Shown here: positions 1 to 10,838 of the stretch, piece after piece
How the letters are laid out: every line of letters starts with the position of its first letter
Numbering within the stretch: position 1 is the first letter of the stretch
NCBI GenBank assembly: GCA_014607495.2
Contig: CP053155.1
Span: 3,162,001 to 3,226,000, forward strand
Reading direction: 5' to 3'
Origin: Carposina sasakii
Taxonomy: Eukaryota > Arthropoda > Insecta > Lepidoptera > Carposinidae
Length of the DNA stretch: 64,000 nucleotides
The notes under the pieces: generated by a model
The model's database searches: none
Told to the model about the DNA's origin: nothing
What the model saw: the letters and a program-made list of their open reading frames with translations, nothing else
Made by a program: the position numbers and the translations under genes

Positions 1-760
1 AATAGCAGATTTCGTAAAAATTTACAATTTCCGTTTGTCCCGTCACGTGGGAATTCCGGAAAATCCATTCTTTGTGCTTCCTCGCAGTCGCTAATGAACA
101 TACAACTTCGATTGCAACTTCATAGGTATAGCGGTTTTCTAAAAAAATTAGAATTTCAGTTGCTTCCATTCCTGTGGGAATTTCGGGAAATATGTTCTCA
201 GTGCTTCCTTACACTCCCTACCGAATACGAATACACGTATACCTGTCATATTTCATTTCTATATGACATGTGGTTTTCCTAAAAAAAAATATATTCCTGT
301 TTGTCTCGTTCCCATGGTAATTTCTGGAAACCCGTTCTTGACGGTGACCCCCTAACAAACATACACACCAAATTTCATCTGTGTGCGTCAAACGGTTTAT
401 TTTTAGGGTCGGTTCATATCTGAGGGTTACTCGACCGTTCACACTTAACCGATGATACGTTAGTGCGTCGAGTGTACGTTTGTCTATACCTTGAGATACG
501 CTCGACGCATCTTCCGTCAGATATGAACCGACCCTTATACTTATTGAATAAGCTTTTGTTCCGGTACAGTGGAAATTTCGGTAAAAATTTGGAATTCCTA
601 TTTGCCCCGTTCCCATGGGAAATTCTGGTAATCCGTTCTTATTGCTCTCTTACATCCCCTAACGAACATACACACAAAATTTTATCTTATTTGGTGAGAA
701 AAGCTGAAAGGGAGTGGGTTTAATTTCTTGTGAAATCCAAAATTTATTTGTATGTGTACA
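1..760. repeat. Degenerate ~130-170 bp tandem repeat
   Basis: Four diverged units are visible, each with a run like 'taaaaatttggaattcc' followed by 'cccatgggaa(a)ttc(t/c)gg' (about 10-60, 137-188, 276-327 and 579-627). Each is followed by a 'cttcc/ctctcttac...aacatac' segment. The last spacing is longer because a MITE sits inside it. The short ORFs crossing this block do not resemble proteins. I infer a minisatellite belonging to a larger mobile element. Confidence 0.6.
406..534. mobile_element. MITE with ~20 bp terminal inverted repeats
   Basis: The ends are inverted copies: 'gggtcggttcatatctga' on the left and 'tcagatatgaaccgaccc' on the right. Both sides are flanked by 'tta' (403-405 and 535-537). 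A 3 bp TTA duplication fits the PIF/Harbinger type, but a TA target cannot be excluded. The 129 bp element has no coding capacity and has inserted into the tandem repeat around it. Confidence 0.7.
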
Positions 761-2300
761 TACTTCGTGGGCTCATGTAGGTATGTTGTTTTTGCAATTT
801 TTTTTATTTTGACTTATTCATAAATTAAATAAAAGATCATAAAATTAAAAAAACATTTGCGAAAGAAACACTTCGCTAGCGTTAAATCTTTTCGGGATAT
901 AAAAATTTCAAAATCACAATTTTAGACTTGCCAAAAACGCTCCATACATACGGCTACCACATTATGACGTCACGTTTTCAGTAACTTGTATACACGTAAA
1001 ATAACTTTTGTTCGACAGCTATATTAAATGTTGCGTTTATAAATATGGTCACAAAACAAAAGTTGCTGTAAATGATGCAGGTGGTAATGTGATGTTGTAA
1101 TTTTAAATTAATTTCACATTTGAAAATGGACTTGCCCATTTAACTTTGAAGGCTTATTTCTACCTCATTTGGACACCTAATAAAATTGTAACTTTACAGA
1201 TAGGTATGATTTTGATCATTTATTCTGATAAACATAAAAGAAATAAACCCGTGATGTTATCGATGATGATGTGAGGGAGATTATCGTGTGCAAAGCAAAT
1301 CAACCCAAACGAAACCTTGAAATATCTACATACATTTCTTCACTATGACAGGCAGGGTCAGCCAGTTGAATAATACCTAAGCTAGTCTGCAATTTAAATG
1401 TGTTTACATATATAGGTACATGTTGCATGGGGAATTTACAGATCTTTCAAAAATCTAACTTGGCAACACCATCTGAAAATCTAAATACTTGATCTTGATC
1501 TTGTAATTTAATAAATAAATGTAAATCTTGCACGTAAACGGGACTGACGGGCTCCAAATAGGGCACACAGTTCTACATACTGTTCTTCGTTTCATGTTGC
1601 TTCTACCTGTCTACTTCTTTTGATCTGTATTTCTACCCTATTTTCATCTATTGTCCTTTTCTATGTTACTTCTGTCCGTGTATGTGTAATTTTCAAATAA
1701 AAATCTATTCTATTCTATCTGAAGAGTTATTTTTTAAGGTTCCGTGTTCCAGAGGTTCCAGGATCTATCTCATATACATACCGTATTAGCTAGACAGTTC
1801 ATGATGTATTTTGCTGCTATAACAACAATTACTAAAAATAAAAAGTATCTGAGAGGCTCCCATACAACAGACATGATTTTTTTCCGTTTTTTTATGGATG
1901 ATGTTATGGAACCTATTGCGCGCAAGTTCTCGCACTTGACCGTTTTTTTATCAACAAGTGTCGCCTCTCTATTCAATTTTTTTAAACTAAAAAAGTACTA
2001 TACATATGGGTACATAAGTACTTACTTTAAACACGTTTAGTCGACAGATATTATTGTGAATTTTCTATTTTCCTCCATTATGTTTATTCATGCGTTCATC
2101 ATCAGCAGCAACGTTTGCCTTGTCTTGTTTATAAAACGACAGAAATGCAGTTTATTATTATTTATTTATTAAGTTTTTAGTTTAAAGTTATCATGTTATT
2201 GTTGTTTAGTAACTTACATGAAATCATGATTGCTGAGGCCGACTTATATTATTTCCGTAAACATTTTAACCTGTGTTGGACCGCTGTTGTATGGTGCGGG
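761..2300. other. Gene-free AT-rich stretch with repeat remnants
   Basis: I see no exon here. The stretch at 680-800 resembles part of the long foldback at 18.1-18.9 kb ('gggctcatgta' followed by a T-rich run). The stretch at 1530-1720 ends in 'aataaaaatctattctattctat', which looks like the 3' end of a retroposed element. It probably belongs to the upstream intron of the RNF144-like gene, whose earlier exons are not in the window. Confidence 0.4.
1730..1960 (+). repeat. 'ggttccgt...' interspersed repeat copy
   Basis: This stretch carries signature pieces of a very common lepidopteran repeat: 'aaggttccgtgttcc' at one end, 'gctagacagtt', 'tgctgctataacaaca', 'ggctcccatacaacagac' and 'ctcgcacttgaccgttttt' at the other. 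Related copies are at 24500-24840 and 57332-57925. No coding function is visible. Confidence 0.65.
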
Positions 2301-2354
2301 TCTTCTATTTGTAATCTATGAATTATTGATGTGAGACAGAAACAACAGAAATAT

Positions 2355-2620
2355 AATAAAATAAATGGAGGTCGTGGGTTCGAGTCCCACTCGGGTGAAG
2401 AATTTTTTCCTTTTCCTTATTAATAATGTTAGAAATATAATAAGCCCTACAATGGTAACTAAATAAGTTTTACTTATGAAGTTTGGAGTGAAAATGTTGG
2501 GCCCTTGCGCTCCAAACCTACAGGGATGTAGTCTGACGGCTTGTAGAGTCCACACGATACCATAAGCATTCCGGACGCGCTTTTCGATAATGGAGATTTT
2601 CCATCCGAAACACGGCATTA
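2355..2620 (+). mobile_element. SINE-like element with tRNA-type B box
   Basis: 'gtcgtgggttcgagtcccactcgggtgaag' (2370-2399) looks like the 3' half of a tRNA gene with a B box. It is followed by 'aatttttcc...tttattaataat', the same arrangement as at 53771-53880. The rest is an untranslated body ending near 'catccgaaacacggcat'. A minus-strand ORF crossing it contains the 'RVGLEPTT' peptide that such B boxes often give, and it is not a gene. Confidence 0.6.
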
Positions 2621-2746
2621 TATTATTATTTGTTGTTGCAATTTCCGCCCTATATCACTTTACTACTGGCTGTAATTTTCCCTTTGCGCTTACACCATGA
2701 CATGCTTTATGATGTATCTTAATATATAACCTTGTTTACCTTCCAG

Positions 2747-5700
2747 TGGCACGACGGTCAGACATGTGAAGCAGCAGCGTCCTCGCTGGCCGGCGCAGGG
2801 GCTCCTCTGCTGCCCGACTCCGAGCTCATCAAGCTTTGCCCCAAGTGCCGGGTGCCTATTGAGAAGGACGAGGGCTGTGCGCAGATGATGTGCAAGCGCT
2901 GCAAGCACGTCTTCTGCTGGTATTGCCTGGCGTCGCTTGATGTAAGTAGCTTCAAGGTCCTTTGATGATTAGCATTTTGTAGCCCCAAAAACTCGGCAGA
3001 TAGCGTCATTGTCACAGACAATAGGTTGCATCTACGTGTATTCGCCAGTCGGCCATCGTGATGGATGATATGGGTCAGATCACATTGAGATGCGACGTAT
3101 TGAAAACTCCTACTAAACCCTCAGTGGTGTGTCATAAAAAAGAAAAAAGGTACGCAAGAGCAAAACGGCAAAGGGAACTTTGTTTCATAGATATATCTTC
3201 TTCATTTAACTTGTCAGTAAGTACTCGTAAAACTAACAACTTAGACAAAAGATAACATAAATCAATTCTTATACTATTGTATAACCAAACAAAATATTTA
3301 AGACTGCAAAGTTTTCCTGAATATACTTATTTAACCCAAGAAAACACTCCTTGACATACTGCGCACGCGCAGCCTCTTGTACCTAATTATTACGCATGTA
3401 AACATCAAATTAACATTCTTAATTTTACCTAGAAAATGTCATTTAATGCCAAGAAGCTCGTATGTACTGGAGAACACACATTGAATAACTATTTGAAGCT
3501 GTTTACATAATGAACATTCTAGTGATTGATGAACATGATTCACCGCTGTGATGATGATGATGATCTCCGACCAAGGCGACTAATCCCTACGGAGATTGGC
3601 CAGGTACGCAGGAGATATTATAGTGCACAAGTGTGTGCGCAAACACAGATGCACTCTCTATTCCGTTACTCTCATAGTCCGATGGGACGGAAGCCGACAC
3701 GACCGGAGAGAGATCAGGCGCAGGACCAACGATTTTACGTGCTTTCCGACGCACGAGCTGAGTGACAATTTTGCAACATGAAAATCTGTACATGAATTAA
3801 ATTCACCGCTGTATTACGGCACTAAATGATGGCACCGCTATCCTAGGAAACCATAGCTTAAGGTCAACTTCTGGGTATACGCACGGAGAGACAAAGAGGA
3901 GGCCTAACAACGTTCATTCATGGAAAACACTGTCGTCAGTCGCATTACACGTCAGTCATATCCACGGGTTATATGCAAGTGTCTGCTTACTGTATGTATA
4001 TACTGCGCTTAGCAGGCAACTTGATGGCCACCTACAAAAGTTTTACCGTGGAATGGGGATTCGATTATTTTGATCTTTCACCCTGTTTTGTCCCCTTAGA
4101 AATGAGGGACAATCTTTTTTCCGTTCCTAGTACGAGTATGATAGTCTTGTAGTATTTGCCTTGCATTTACTAAATTCTCCGCCGTGCTACGATGGAAAGA
4201 AAAGTATTGACTCCATTTTTACCATATAACTCATGGTGCGGCATTGGAAGACATGATTTGCATAAACTTCAGTGTCTTTTTCTTTTGTATTGACAAGTTT
4301 TGACCTTAATCACGTTATGTTAAACGCGTGTCAGTTTATCCTGAACAAGTACTTATTTACCTATTAGTTAGTATTTTAAATATAATATTACTATCATTCA
4401 CTTAACTTAACCACAGAATATGTTATGGTACAGAAGTCGCACTGTAATAGTTTGGTTCGATGTCATAATTAAATACTCGTTAAACATGCATTCCGCGATT
4501 TTGTCATTCATTACAAGAGAAACACCAATTAGGATACGTATGTTTTTTAAGGGGTTCCACCAAAGATGCGTACTGCTACGTTGCTATTTATGAGTGTGAT
4601 ATCCATCTATCATATTCATTGGTCCATGATGTCAATGAATTTGATAGGTAATACGAGTATCAGATGCACCCATATCAAGAGCAACGTAACATAGTGGAAA
4701 GGCAGCCTTATGTGACTTTGAGATGCACTGAAATTTTAGCCTGGTTTTACTAACTATTTATAAAAAAAAAACTTTTTATTTCAGGCTTCGATCAGATCGT
4801 TCGATCGTTACACTTTTCATCATGTACCAAACGCGCTGAAGCAAGGCTTCATATTGGAGAAAATGGGGGGCTATACAACTTTCCACAGTGTACAAAGAAG
4901 GAGGCATTTGCAATCAGTCTCGCTAAAAGAACACATAGAAGTAACGGGAACGCGATTGGTTACGTTACGCGAATTAACTAGCCGGCTCACACAATGGCTA
5001 ACACGCTTTCTATTCTGTTAGGCTCAGGAACTAGACTGACGAACTATTGGCTCAGGTCTGCCCCTGTATCAGCCTTATTTTTGATAGTTCCTAATGATGA
5101 TCACTTATTGAAACTTAATCAGTTGGAAGTGGCATAATGCCTTGCCCAAAAAAAAATGCACACATACGTGTCTTGCAACACATACATACGTGCCATCCAT
5201 CACTATAGTAGAGGGTCAAAGAAGATAGCTGATACGGGAGCTGTTGGTTAGGGTCTGAGCAGCTAGTTCCAAAACAGAAAGAAACTACACTACAAAAAGT
5301 GCAATAAAATTGTAGTGCTGAAGCAACTAGTTGGCGCCACTGTAGCGTGAGGTTCTTTAAACATAGCTGTCAAAGTTAGTTTAGATACACACACGTGATA
5401 ATTTTTAATACTTAAAAATACTTATATGTATAACCGCACTGTTAAAATAATAACAGTCATGCCGCAGTTAGTTTTATCATCTATCTATACATATAATAAA
5501 AATGTAACGGATCGCTGTCTGTACATGGAAGCTATATGATAATGATAAAATATTATAGGAGACCTTTATCAACGCAATAGTATCCAACAGAATGATTTTT
5601 AGAAGTTTTCAGGAATATATTATGACAGGTCCCACTTAACATATAGGTTACTTTTTATCTCGGATAATTTCGACATTTTGTTTTTTCTGTAGTCCACGCG

Positions 5701-8700
5701 GACGGAGCGGACGGTCGTCCACTATCCATGATATATTCAAAAATCATTGTACAAAAGACAATGGTTCTCTTGTCTTTCCTTCGAGATAGACTAAATAAAT
5801 CCTCTATATCTGGTTCTTTGTGATGTGTTATTTTAATAGCATTTCGCTAAACATACCCCTTCTGCTACATTCTGTATACTCGTACCTACATGTAATATCT
5901 GTGTGTGTGCGAGAGTGCATCTGTGTTTGCGCACACACTTGTGCACTATAATATCTCCTGCGTACCTGGCCAATCTCCGTAGAGGTTGGTCGCCTTGGCC
6001 GAAATACGGTCGGAGATCATCATCATCATCACATGTAATCATTAAAACCGAACCGTCGTGTTTTGAGTATCTAACAATGCATCCGTCCATTCGTATTTGT
6101 ATTATAAGCTAAGAAAGGAAGCAACATAATCCGGGTATGAAACAGTAAAACAAGGTAAATCTGCGTATTTATCCATTACAAAACATAATAACGTATTCAT
6201 TGCCTCTGAGTCGTTACAACCCTTGGGATCTTAAATATTTTAGCATCAACCAACACAGAGATGTAAAACACATTGAGCTATAATTTTGTGTGCACAGGGC
6301 TTAGTGTGAGTTTTCACTGCGTACTCGTTCACGTTAACTCTTTTCACACTTTATACTTCAAAGTTATTCACTATGGGTGCGCCCACCACCGGGCCCTACA
6401 CCCTCCACTGACCCGGTCAACCCGGTGGTGGGCGCACCCATAGTGAATGTTTGAACTTCCGAATTGTAACGCCTAATACAATTTCATTTACCTCAAAGTT
6501 AGCTTATGAAAGGTGTGGCCTTTCCGCTGCGTTTCTGAAAAAGGGCGGTGAAGCTAACTTTTGGGTCTTTAAGCTAAGGTATATTGAAGCCGTTGTATAA
6601 ACTCTCTCAGGCGATGAGTTAGCAACTTGTCACTGATCTTTTACGATTCTTTTACATTTGACCCCGTTATAAATGTGGCTGTACAATTTTTTATTTCCCT
6701 CTATATGTACAGGATGTTTTTTCGTTGCCACCCTTAACGAATGGTACGTACATCAAATAAAGTAAGTTTAAAAACTGACTTTTAAAAAAAAAATTAACCG
6801 ACTTCAAACTTTAACTAAAAAGCGATAAATAACGTAACTAATTTATCTACTTAATACATATTAAATATCTCAAATTATTTAAATATTTACAACTTAATAC
6901 CTAATACTGTAACAAAGTCATCTTTAACTATTTAAATATTTATAATTATCACTTATTTTTTGGAGTCGGTGTCAGCCAAACAAATACCCTGTATAGTTTC
7001 CATCGACCAATTGCAGTACTGTCCCCTAACTCCTAACCGTTAAGGAGTTCTGTAGCTTGACCATCAGCACAGCAGCATCAGATGTTGATTCAAGTATACC
7101 TCACAAGCAACAAGTTAGCCCTACATACCACTATATAGTTTCCATCGACCAATTGCAGTACTGTCTCCCAACTCCTAACCGTTAAGGAGTTCTGTAGCTT
7201 CATCATCAGCACAGCAGCATCAGATGTTGATTCAAGTAACACGTCAGCCCTACACACTACTAAATAGTTTTCATCGACCCATTGCTGTACTGTCTCCCAA
7301 CTCCTAACCGTCAAGGAGTTCTATAGCTTCATCATCAGCACAGAAGCATCAGATGTTGATTCAAGTAACACGTTAGCCCTACATACTACTTAATAGTTTC
7401 CATTGACCAATTGCAGTACTGTATCCCAACTCCTAATCGTTAAGGAGTTCTGTAGCTTCATCATCAGCACAGCAGCATTAGATGTTGACACCCTGAAGCA
7501 TATACCTGAGTAGGACATGATTACGTAACAAAAGCACCATACGAGCATACAATTTTCGGTGGTTGCCCTAGATTTCTCCTGGATCCCATCATCAGATCCT
7601 GACCTGGTGAAAATGGGACCACCTCAGAAGTGAACTCTATCCAACCAAAAAAAAATTTTTGAAATCCGTTTATAACTGACGGAAATATCGGTGAACAAAC
7701 ATAAAAAAAAAAAAAATATTATACATACAGACGAATTGAGAACCTCCTCCTTTTTTTGAAGTCGGTAAAAATGCTGGGAAACGATGTAATTTTTTTTTGT
7801 ATTTTTTTTTTAATTACTTGATCGGGCGAAATTTATAGTGTCCAGTGTTAATGCTAGTTTTTTCATAGACAGATATTAATTATTTCTCGTGAAAAAATCT
7901 TGCTATACGCGTCAATGTGCATTTATGCGGAAATACGCAGTCTATTAACTCAACTTTGGACCCTAATATTTTGGAAACCAGACACTTCCCAGGTATGCTT
8001 CCATGGAGAAAAATGATCGTGATGATGAGGAGATTCCGTAGTTTTCGTTAACATTGACGACCAAAAAACACTATGTATAAACAAACCCTTACGTTTTAGG
8101 TCAAAAAAGTTACACCATAAATAAAACGAGAGCATTTCCCTTGGGATCCGTCTTAATGAAATGAACACGAGGCACGAGCCTACACAAAATAAGGGCAGTA
8201 TAATCATGATATAACTCACTGGTGAACCGCCGTCTATTCCGACTGTTTGAAAAACCGAATTTTATTGGGTGTTAGAATTTTACCGAACTGTTACTATACA
8301 TACCTACGTGCTAAGTATACACACGTTTTCATACACCCACGTTCAGCATAGCGGAGGGTAGATGTAAAAGAGCAGTGACCTGTTGCTGGCTCATCTGAGG
8401 GGTAAGCACGAATATCTCGATCGAGCGTCGAACTGTCAATTCCCATAGATTTTGCTAGCGAGGCATGCCTACCATAGTCGACTCTTACGACATGCACGGC
8501 AGGAGATGCAGATGATGTTGTCGCCAGAACCCTGATAATTGTTACAATATTGGCGAAATAGTAATATACAGTATGTTAAGCAAAAAGAGATACAGAGATA
8601 TAGAGAACAAAAAGAGATATAGAGAACCTATCCACAAAATTTGAGACTCGAAAAAAAACTTGTGATTTCGAGTCTCAAATTTTGTGGATAGGTTCTCTAC

Positions 8701-10838
8701 AGTGGGCTATTTACGTAGCTTTTCGCTGAACATACCCTTTTTGTTACACCCTGTACATATACAGGGTGACTGAGACAAATACTGAGTACATGTGATACTG
8801 AGTCTGAGCCAAATACCGAGTACATGTGATACTGAGTCTGAGCCAAATACTGAGTACATGTGAAACTGAGTCTGAGCCAAATACTGAGTATATGTGATAC
8901 TGAGTCTGAGCCAAATACTGAGTATATGTGATACTGAGTCTGAGCCAAATACTGAGTACAAATTTATACCGGTTAAACTTAGGGTTCGAAGCCCGGTAAT
9001 ATAAACTGAGTTAGTCACGTTCTGATTGAGGTTATGTTGTGTTGTACGCTACTGGAAACCACAAACGTTATATTCCCAAAATCTCGCACACGGCAAAATC
9101 AGAACAGAAAAATAAGAATCAGAGAATAATCAATGAGATCGTAAATACTTACCGATGGTTTTAGAAACACAAGCACAGTATTTATATTATTTGCACAAGC
9201 AAAAACCCGCCAACAACGCCGTGACAGTTCGTCGTCGTCTGTGTCAGTGTTGCCACTTATCGGTGCGTTCATGGATCGAAGAATTATCTACTTAGGTAAA
9301 AATCGTGTTCATTCGCGAAAGATGTATTCCAGTAAATCAGTATCAGAACAGGAAGTATAACACTCAAATGTAACTAACTGAAAACAGAGTACCTACATAT
9401 TTAAGTTTTCCTTTCAAAAAATGGTGAACTGATTTTGAAATCAGTCAGAAAATTTTAAATATTCAATACCCGAGATATATATCCGCCTTTACGTACTAAA
9501 TCATAATTATATCCGTTTCAGGACGACTTCCTCCTCCGACACTACGATAAGGGGCCCTGCAAGAATAAGCTGGGCCACTCCCGCGCATCTGTGCTGTGGC
9601 ATCGCGCCCAGGTATGTCATATTAGTATGATGGTCATTTTTAAGTCAAATGAGACAATAACTTTTTATTTTTTTGCATTTGGTAGCCGAATGGTTTAGAC
9701 GTGCGCCTTTCAATTGGGGGGCGTAGGCCCGATCCCAGTCACCCACTACTGTGGCACTAAAAATAGTTTTAAGCTTCTTTCTTTCTATAAGCTTTGAAAA
9801 TGACGTAATTTCCATGATAAACATTTTGCATCAAAAAATTGCTTATTTCCGTGCTCATGCTCTATTTCTGGACCAAATTAATTCATTTACATTGGGGGAT
9901 AATGGGTGTGACTAAATGTATGTATGTATATAATATTGCATCAAGAGTACATACTCTCGACCGTGCAGGTGGTGGGAATCTTCGCGGGCTTCGGGCTGCT
10001 GCTACTGGTGGCCAGTCCGCTGCTGCTGCTCGCGGCGCCCTGCATCGTCTGCTGCAAATGCCGGTAAGGAGACACATCCATATTATATACATCTTCTTCA
10101 GCCTATTGCAGTCCACTGCTGGAAGTAGGCCTCTCCCAGGAGCAAGCCACAAGGCTACTGCCATAGGGGGGTTTGCTCATAGTCACCACGCTGGGCAGGC
10201 GGGTTGGTGACCGCAGTCTGATTTTCGGACTATGTTGTCAGCACTGGAGGCGCTGCTAGCCACCTCCCAGATATACACCACATGTAGTGAATCCAATGAG
10301 AAATATTTTACAGTAATCACTATCACTCCATATTATAAAACAAAGTCACTTCCCGTTCTCTGTCTGTCCCTATGTATGCTTTGATCTTTCAAACTACGCA
10401 ACGGATTTTGATGCGGTTTTTTAATAGATAGAGATTCAAGAGGAAGGTTTATATGTATGGTATCAGCACTGCCTGCACCCGTGCAAAGCCGGGGAGAGCC
10501 GCTAGTTCTAAATATTACAAGCTATACAACTCTTTTAAGTTAGAATCACCAAAATAAAACACATACCGTTATATGAGTATCACAAATTAGTTCAAACATT
10601 GTTTAAGCTAAACAAATTATCTAAATTTGAAAGATATTAATGCATAAATTTGATGTGAAATGTCATTTTAAAAAGGTGTCTTAACTTTAAACGCAGTTTT
10701 GATAATAACACCCATGTTAATTCCAGCCTCTGCAACCCAAGCACGAAGAACTTGGACGAGGCGGACGAGATCGAGAGCATAAGTCCGGGACGCGACGACG
10801 AAGACGACGTCGCCCGAGCGCGCTTCCTCGCCGACTGA
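2747..10838 (+). CDS. RNF144: RNF144-type RBR E3 ubiquitin ligase, last four coding exons
   Basis: Exons 2747-2941, 9522-9611, 9969-10063 and 10727-10838 have GT-AG borders and join in phase to a TGA stop. The first encodes the end of the in-between-RING region (starting WHDGQTCE) and RING2/Rcat. Its '[19 protein letters not shown]' contains the cysteine codon (2876-2878) that in RBR ligases accepts ubiquitin as a thioester. The second encodes '[18 protein letters not shown]', nearly identical to what I know of vertebrate RNF144A. The third is a hydrophobic segment ([22 protein letters not shown]), the family's C-terminal membrane anchor, ending in CCKCR. The fourth is an acidic cytosolic tail (about 37 aa) ending FLAD. 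The RING1 exons must lie left of the window. Known role of the family: membrane-bound E2-dependent ubiquitin ligase. Intron 1 (6.6 kb) is almost wholly repeats. Confidence 0.93.
3535..3800 (+). repeat. Interspersed repeat, partner of inverted copy at 5.9 kb
   Basis: This stretch begins with a (gat)n run and continues 'ctccgaccaaggcgac', 'gagattggccaggtacgcag' and 'gtgcacaagtgtgtgcgcaa'. The same stretch occurs in reverse orientation at about 5895-6030. Short ORFs on both copies give the same peptide because they are copies, not because they are genes. Direction and family are unknown. Confidence 0.65.
4551..4702. mobile_element. Foldback MITE-like element
   Basis: The two halves are imperfect inverted copies. 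The left half has 'ttccaccaaagatgcgtact', 'acgttgct' and 'tatcatattcattg'. The right half ends in 'agcaacgtaacatagtggaa' and contains 'caatgaatttgata'. About 70 bp arms meet near 4627. It has no coding capacity. Confidence 0.6.
5483..5715 (+). repeat. 'aaaaatgtaacggatcgc...ccacgcggacgga' repeat copy
   Basis: This is one of at least five copies in the window of a repeat starting 'ctatacatataataaaaatg' and ending near 'gtccacgcggacggag'. Internal landmarks are 'gtctgtacatggaag', 'gacaggtcccacttaacat' and 'ataatttcgacattttg'. This copy lacks some central sequence. Confidence 0.7.
5895..6030 (-). repeat. Inverted copy of the 3.5 kb repeat
   Basis: 'gcgcacacacttgtgcact', 'ctgcgtacctggccaatctc' and 'cggagatcatcatcatcatc' are the reverse complement of the 3535-3800 copy. 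The pair lies about 2.2 kb apart in opposite orientation inside one intron. Confidence 0.65.
6366..6448. repeat. Perfect 28 bp inverted repeat, 27 bp loop
   Basis: The left arm 6366-6393 ('attcactatgggtgcgccca...') is the exact reverse complement of the right arm 6421-6448. A single arm plus part of the loop recurs near 53527-53575, and a fragment recurs near 34205-34230. It therefore derives from a dispersed repeat. Confidence 0.8.
6595..6690 (+). repeat. Partial copy of the 'cgataagctagcaacttgtcactgat' repeat
   Basis: 'ctctcaggcgatgagttagc', 'aacttgtcactgatc' and 'gaccccgttataaatgtggc' match the family best seen at 63001-63140 and 63607-63780. The 'agctgcatctccttcc' head is missing. Confidence 0.55.
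6794..7769. mobile_element. Element ending in inverted 'aaccgacttcaaa', with internal tandem repeats
   Basis: The left end 'ttaaccgacttcaaa' and right end 'tttgaagtcggtaa' are inverted. The interior holds four tandem units of about 128-141 bp starting near 6994, 7135, 7265 and 7393. Each has 'tagtttccatcgacc', 'caattgcagtactgtc' and 'aactcctaaccgttaaggag'. There is no transposase ORF. It looks like a non-autonomous DNA element carrying a minisatellite. Confidence 0.65.
6994..7495. repeat. Four-copy ~130 bp tandem repeat
   Basis: Starts are spaced 141, 130 and 128 bp apart. Each unit contains the short inverted pair 'aactcctaaccg / aaggagtt' and 'catcagcacagcagcatcag'. The minus-strand ORF across it repeats 'LTVRSWETV' only because the units repeat. 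Confidence 0.8.
8327..8515 (-). repeat. Reverse copy of the 'agctgcatctccttccgtgc' repeat
   Basis: The reverse strand reads 'catctcctgccgtgcatgtc', 'gtaagagtcgac' and 'cctcagatgagccagcaaca'. This matches the family at 46019, 54128, 55473, 63001 and 63607. Confidence 0.6.
8621..8698. repeat. Perfect ~32 bp-arm hairpin
   Basis: The arms 8621-8652 and 8667-8698 ('agagaacctatccacaaaat...' and its complement) are exact inverted copies with a 14 bp loop. With the following 'gttacaccctgtac' it is a remnant of the palindromic element also seen at 11675-11985 and 55636-55894. Confidence 0.75.
8767..8962. repeat. 34 bp minisatellite, about 5.5 copies
   Basis: The unit 'actgagtctgagccaaatac' plus 'tgagtacatgtgat' repeats with few changes. 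As 34 is not a multiple of 3, the minus-strand ORFs reading through ([10 protein letters not shown]...) are artefacts of the repeat. Confidence 0.85.
9680..9770 (+). mobile_element. tRNA-derived SINE head
   Basis: 'ggtagccgaatggtttagac' resembles an A box and D arm, and 'gcccgatcccagtcac' resembles a B box. The related copy at 51943-52030 keeps a better B box ('gttcgatccc'). It lies inside an RNF144 intron. Confidence 0.5.
10095..10275 (+). mobile_element. SINE-like repeat 'cagcctattgcagtccactg'
   Basis: It starts 'cagcctattgcagtccactg', continues 'taggcctctcccaggagcaa' and 'gtcaccacgctgggcaggcg', and ends near 'tatgttgtcagcactggagg'. Other copies are at 33645-33790 (+), 44335-44402 (-) and 56518-56760 (-). 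This is a widespread lepidopteran repeat type. It lies in the last RNF144 intron. Confidence 0.75.
10325..10510 (+). repeat. 'gcaaagccggggagagccgctagt' repeat copy
   Basis: Landmarks are 'caaagtcacttcccgttctc', 'caacggattttgatgcggtt' and 'gtgcaaagccggggagagcc'. Reverse copies are near 32385-32545, 33385-33625 and 40650-41010 in Top2 introns. Confidence 0.65.

Larger units (their letters stand above)
6708..8078 (-). mobile_element. TIR element split by a second insertion
   Basis: The two outer parts (6708 to about 6790, and about 7770 to 8078) match the two halves of the element at 44517-44882 in reverse orientation. Left landmarks are 'acaggatgttttttcgttgc' and 'ataaagtaagttta'. Right landmarks are 'atgctgggaaacgatgtaat', 'cttcccaggtatgcttccat' and 'ttgacgaccaaaaaac'. 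Between them lies the 'aaccgacttcaaa' element. The outer element came first. Confidence 0.65.
2942..9521 (+). other. Large repeat-filled intron of the RNF144-like gene
   Basis: It runs from a canonical donor (gtaagt at 2942) to an acceptor (ttcag ending at 9521). I found no exon inside. The contents are described separately: inverted repeats, a MITE-like foldback, nested transposons, tandem repeats and SINE-like copies. The long stretch 3800-4540 holds nothing I recognise. Confidence 0.6.

Noticed and set aside
2316..2618. 100-codon minus-strand ORF with RVGLEPTT
   Set aside because: This peptide is the translated B box of a tRNA-derived SINE.
6994..7495. Regularly spaced repeats resembling a CRISPR array
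   Set aside because: Units are about 130 bp, imperfect, contiguous and inside a transposon in an animal genome; no spacer structure.
8697..9018. Repetitive minus-strand ORFs ([10 protein letters not shown]...)
   Set aside because: Translation of a 34 bp minisatellite. The reading frame shifts every unit, so no real protein repeat exists.
9883..10210. ORFs of 93 and 123 codons across the RNF144 exon at 9969 and the SINE after it
   Set aside because: The exon itself is read in another, conserved frame. These longer ORFs run through splice sites into repeat sequence.
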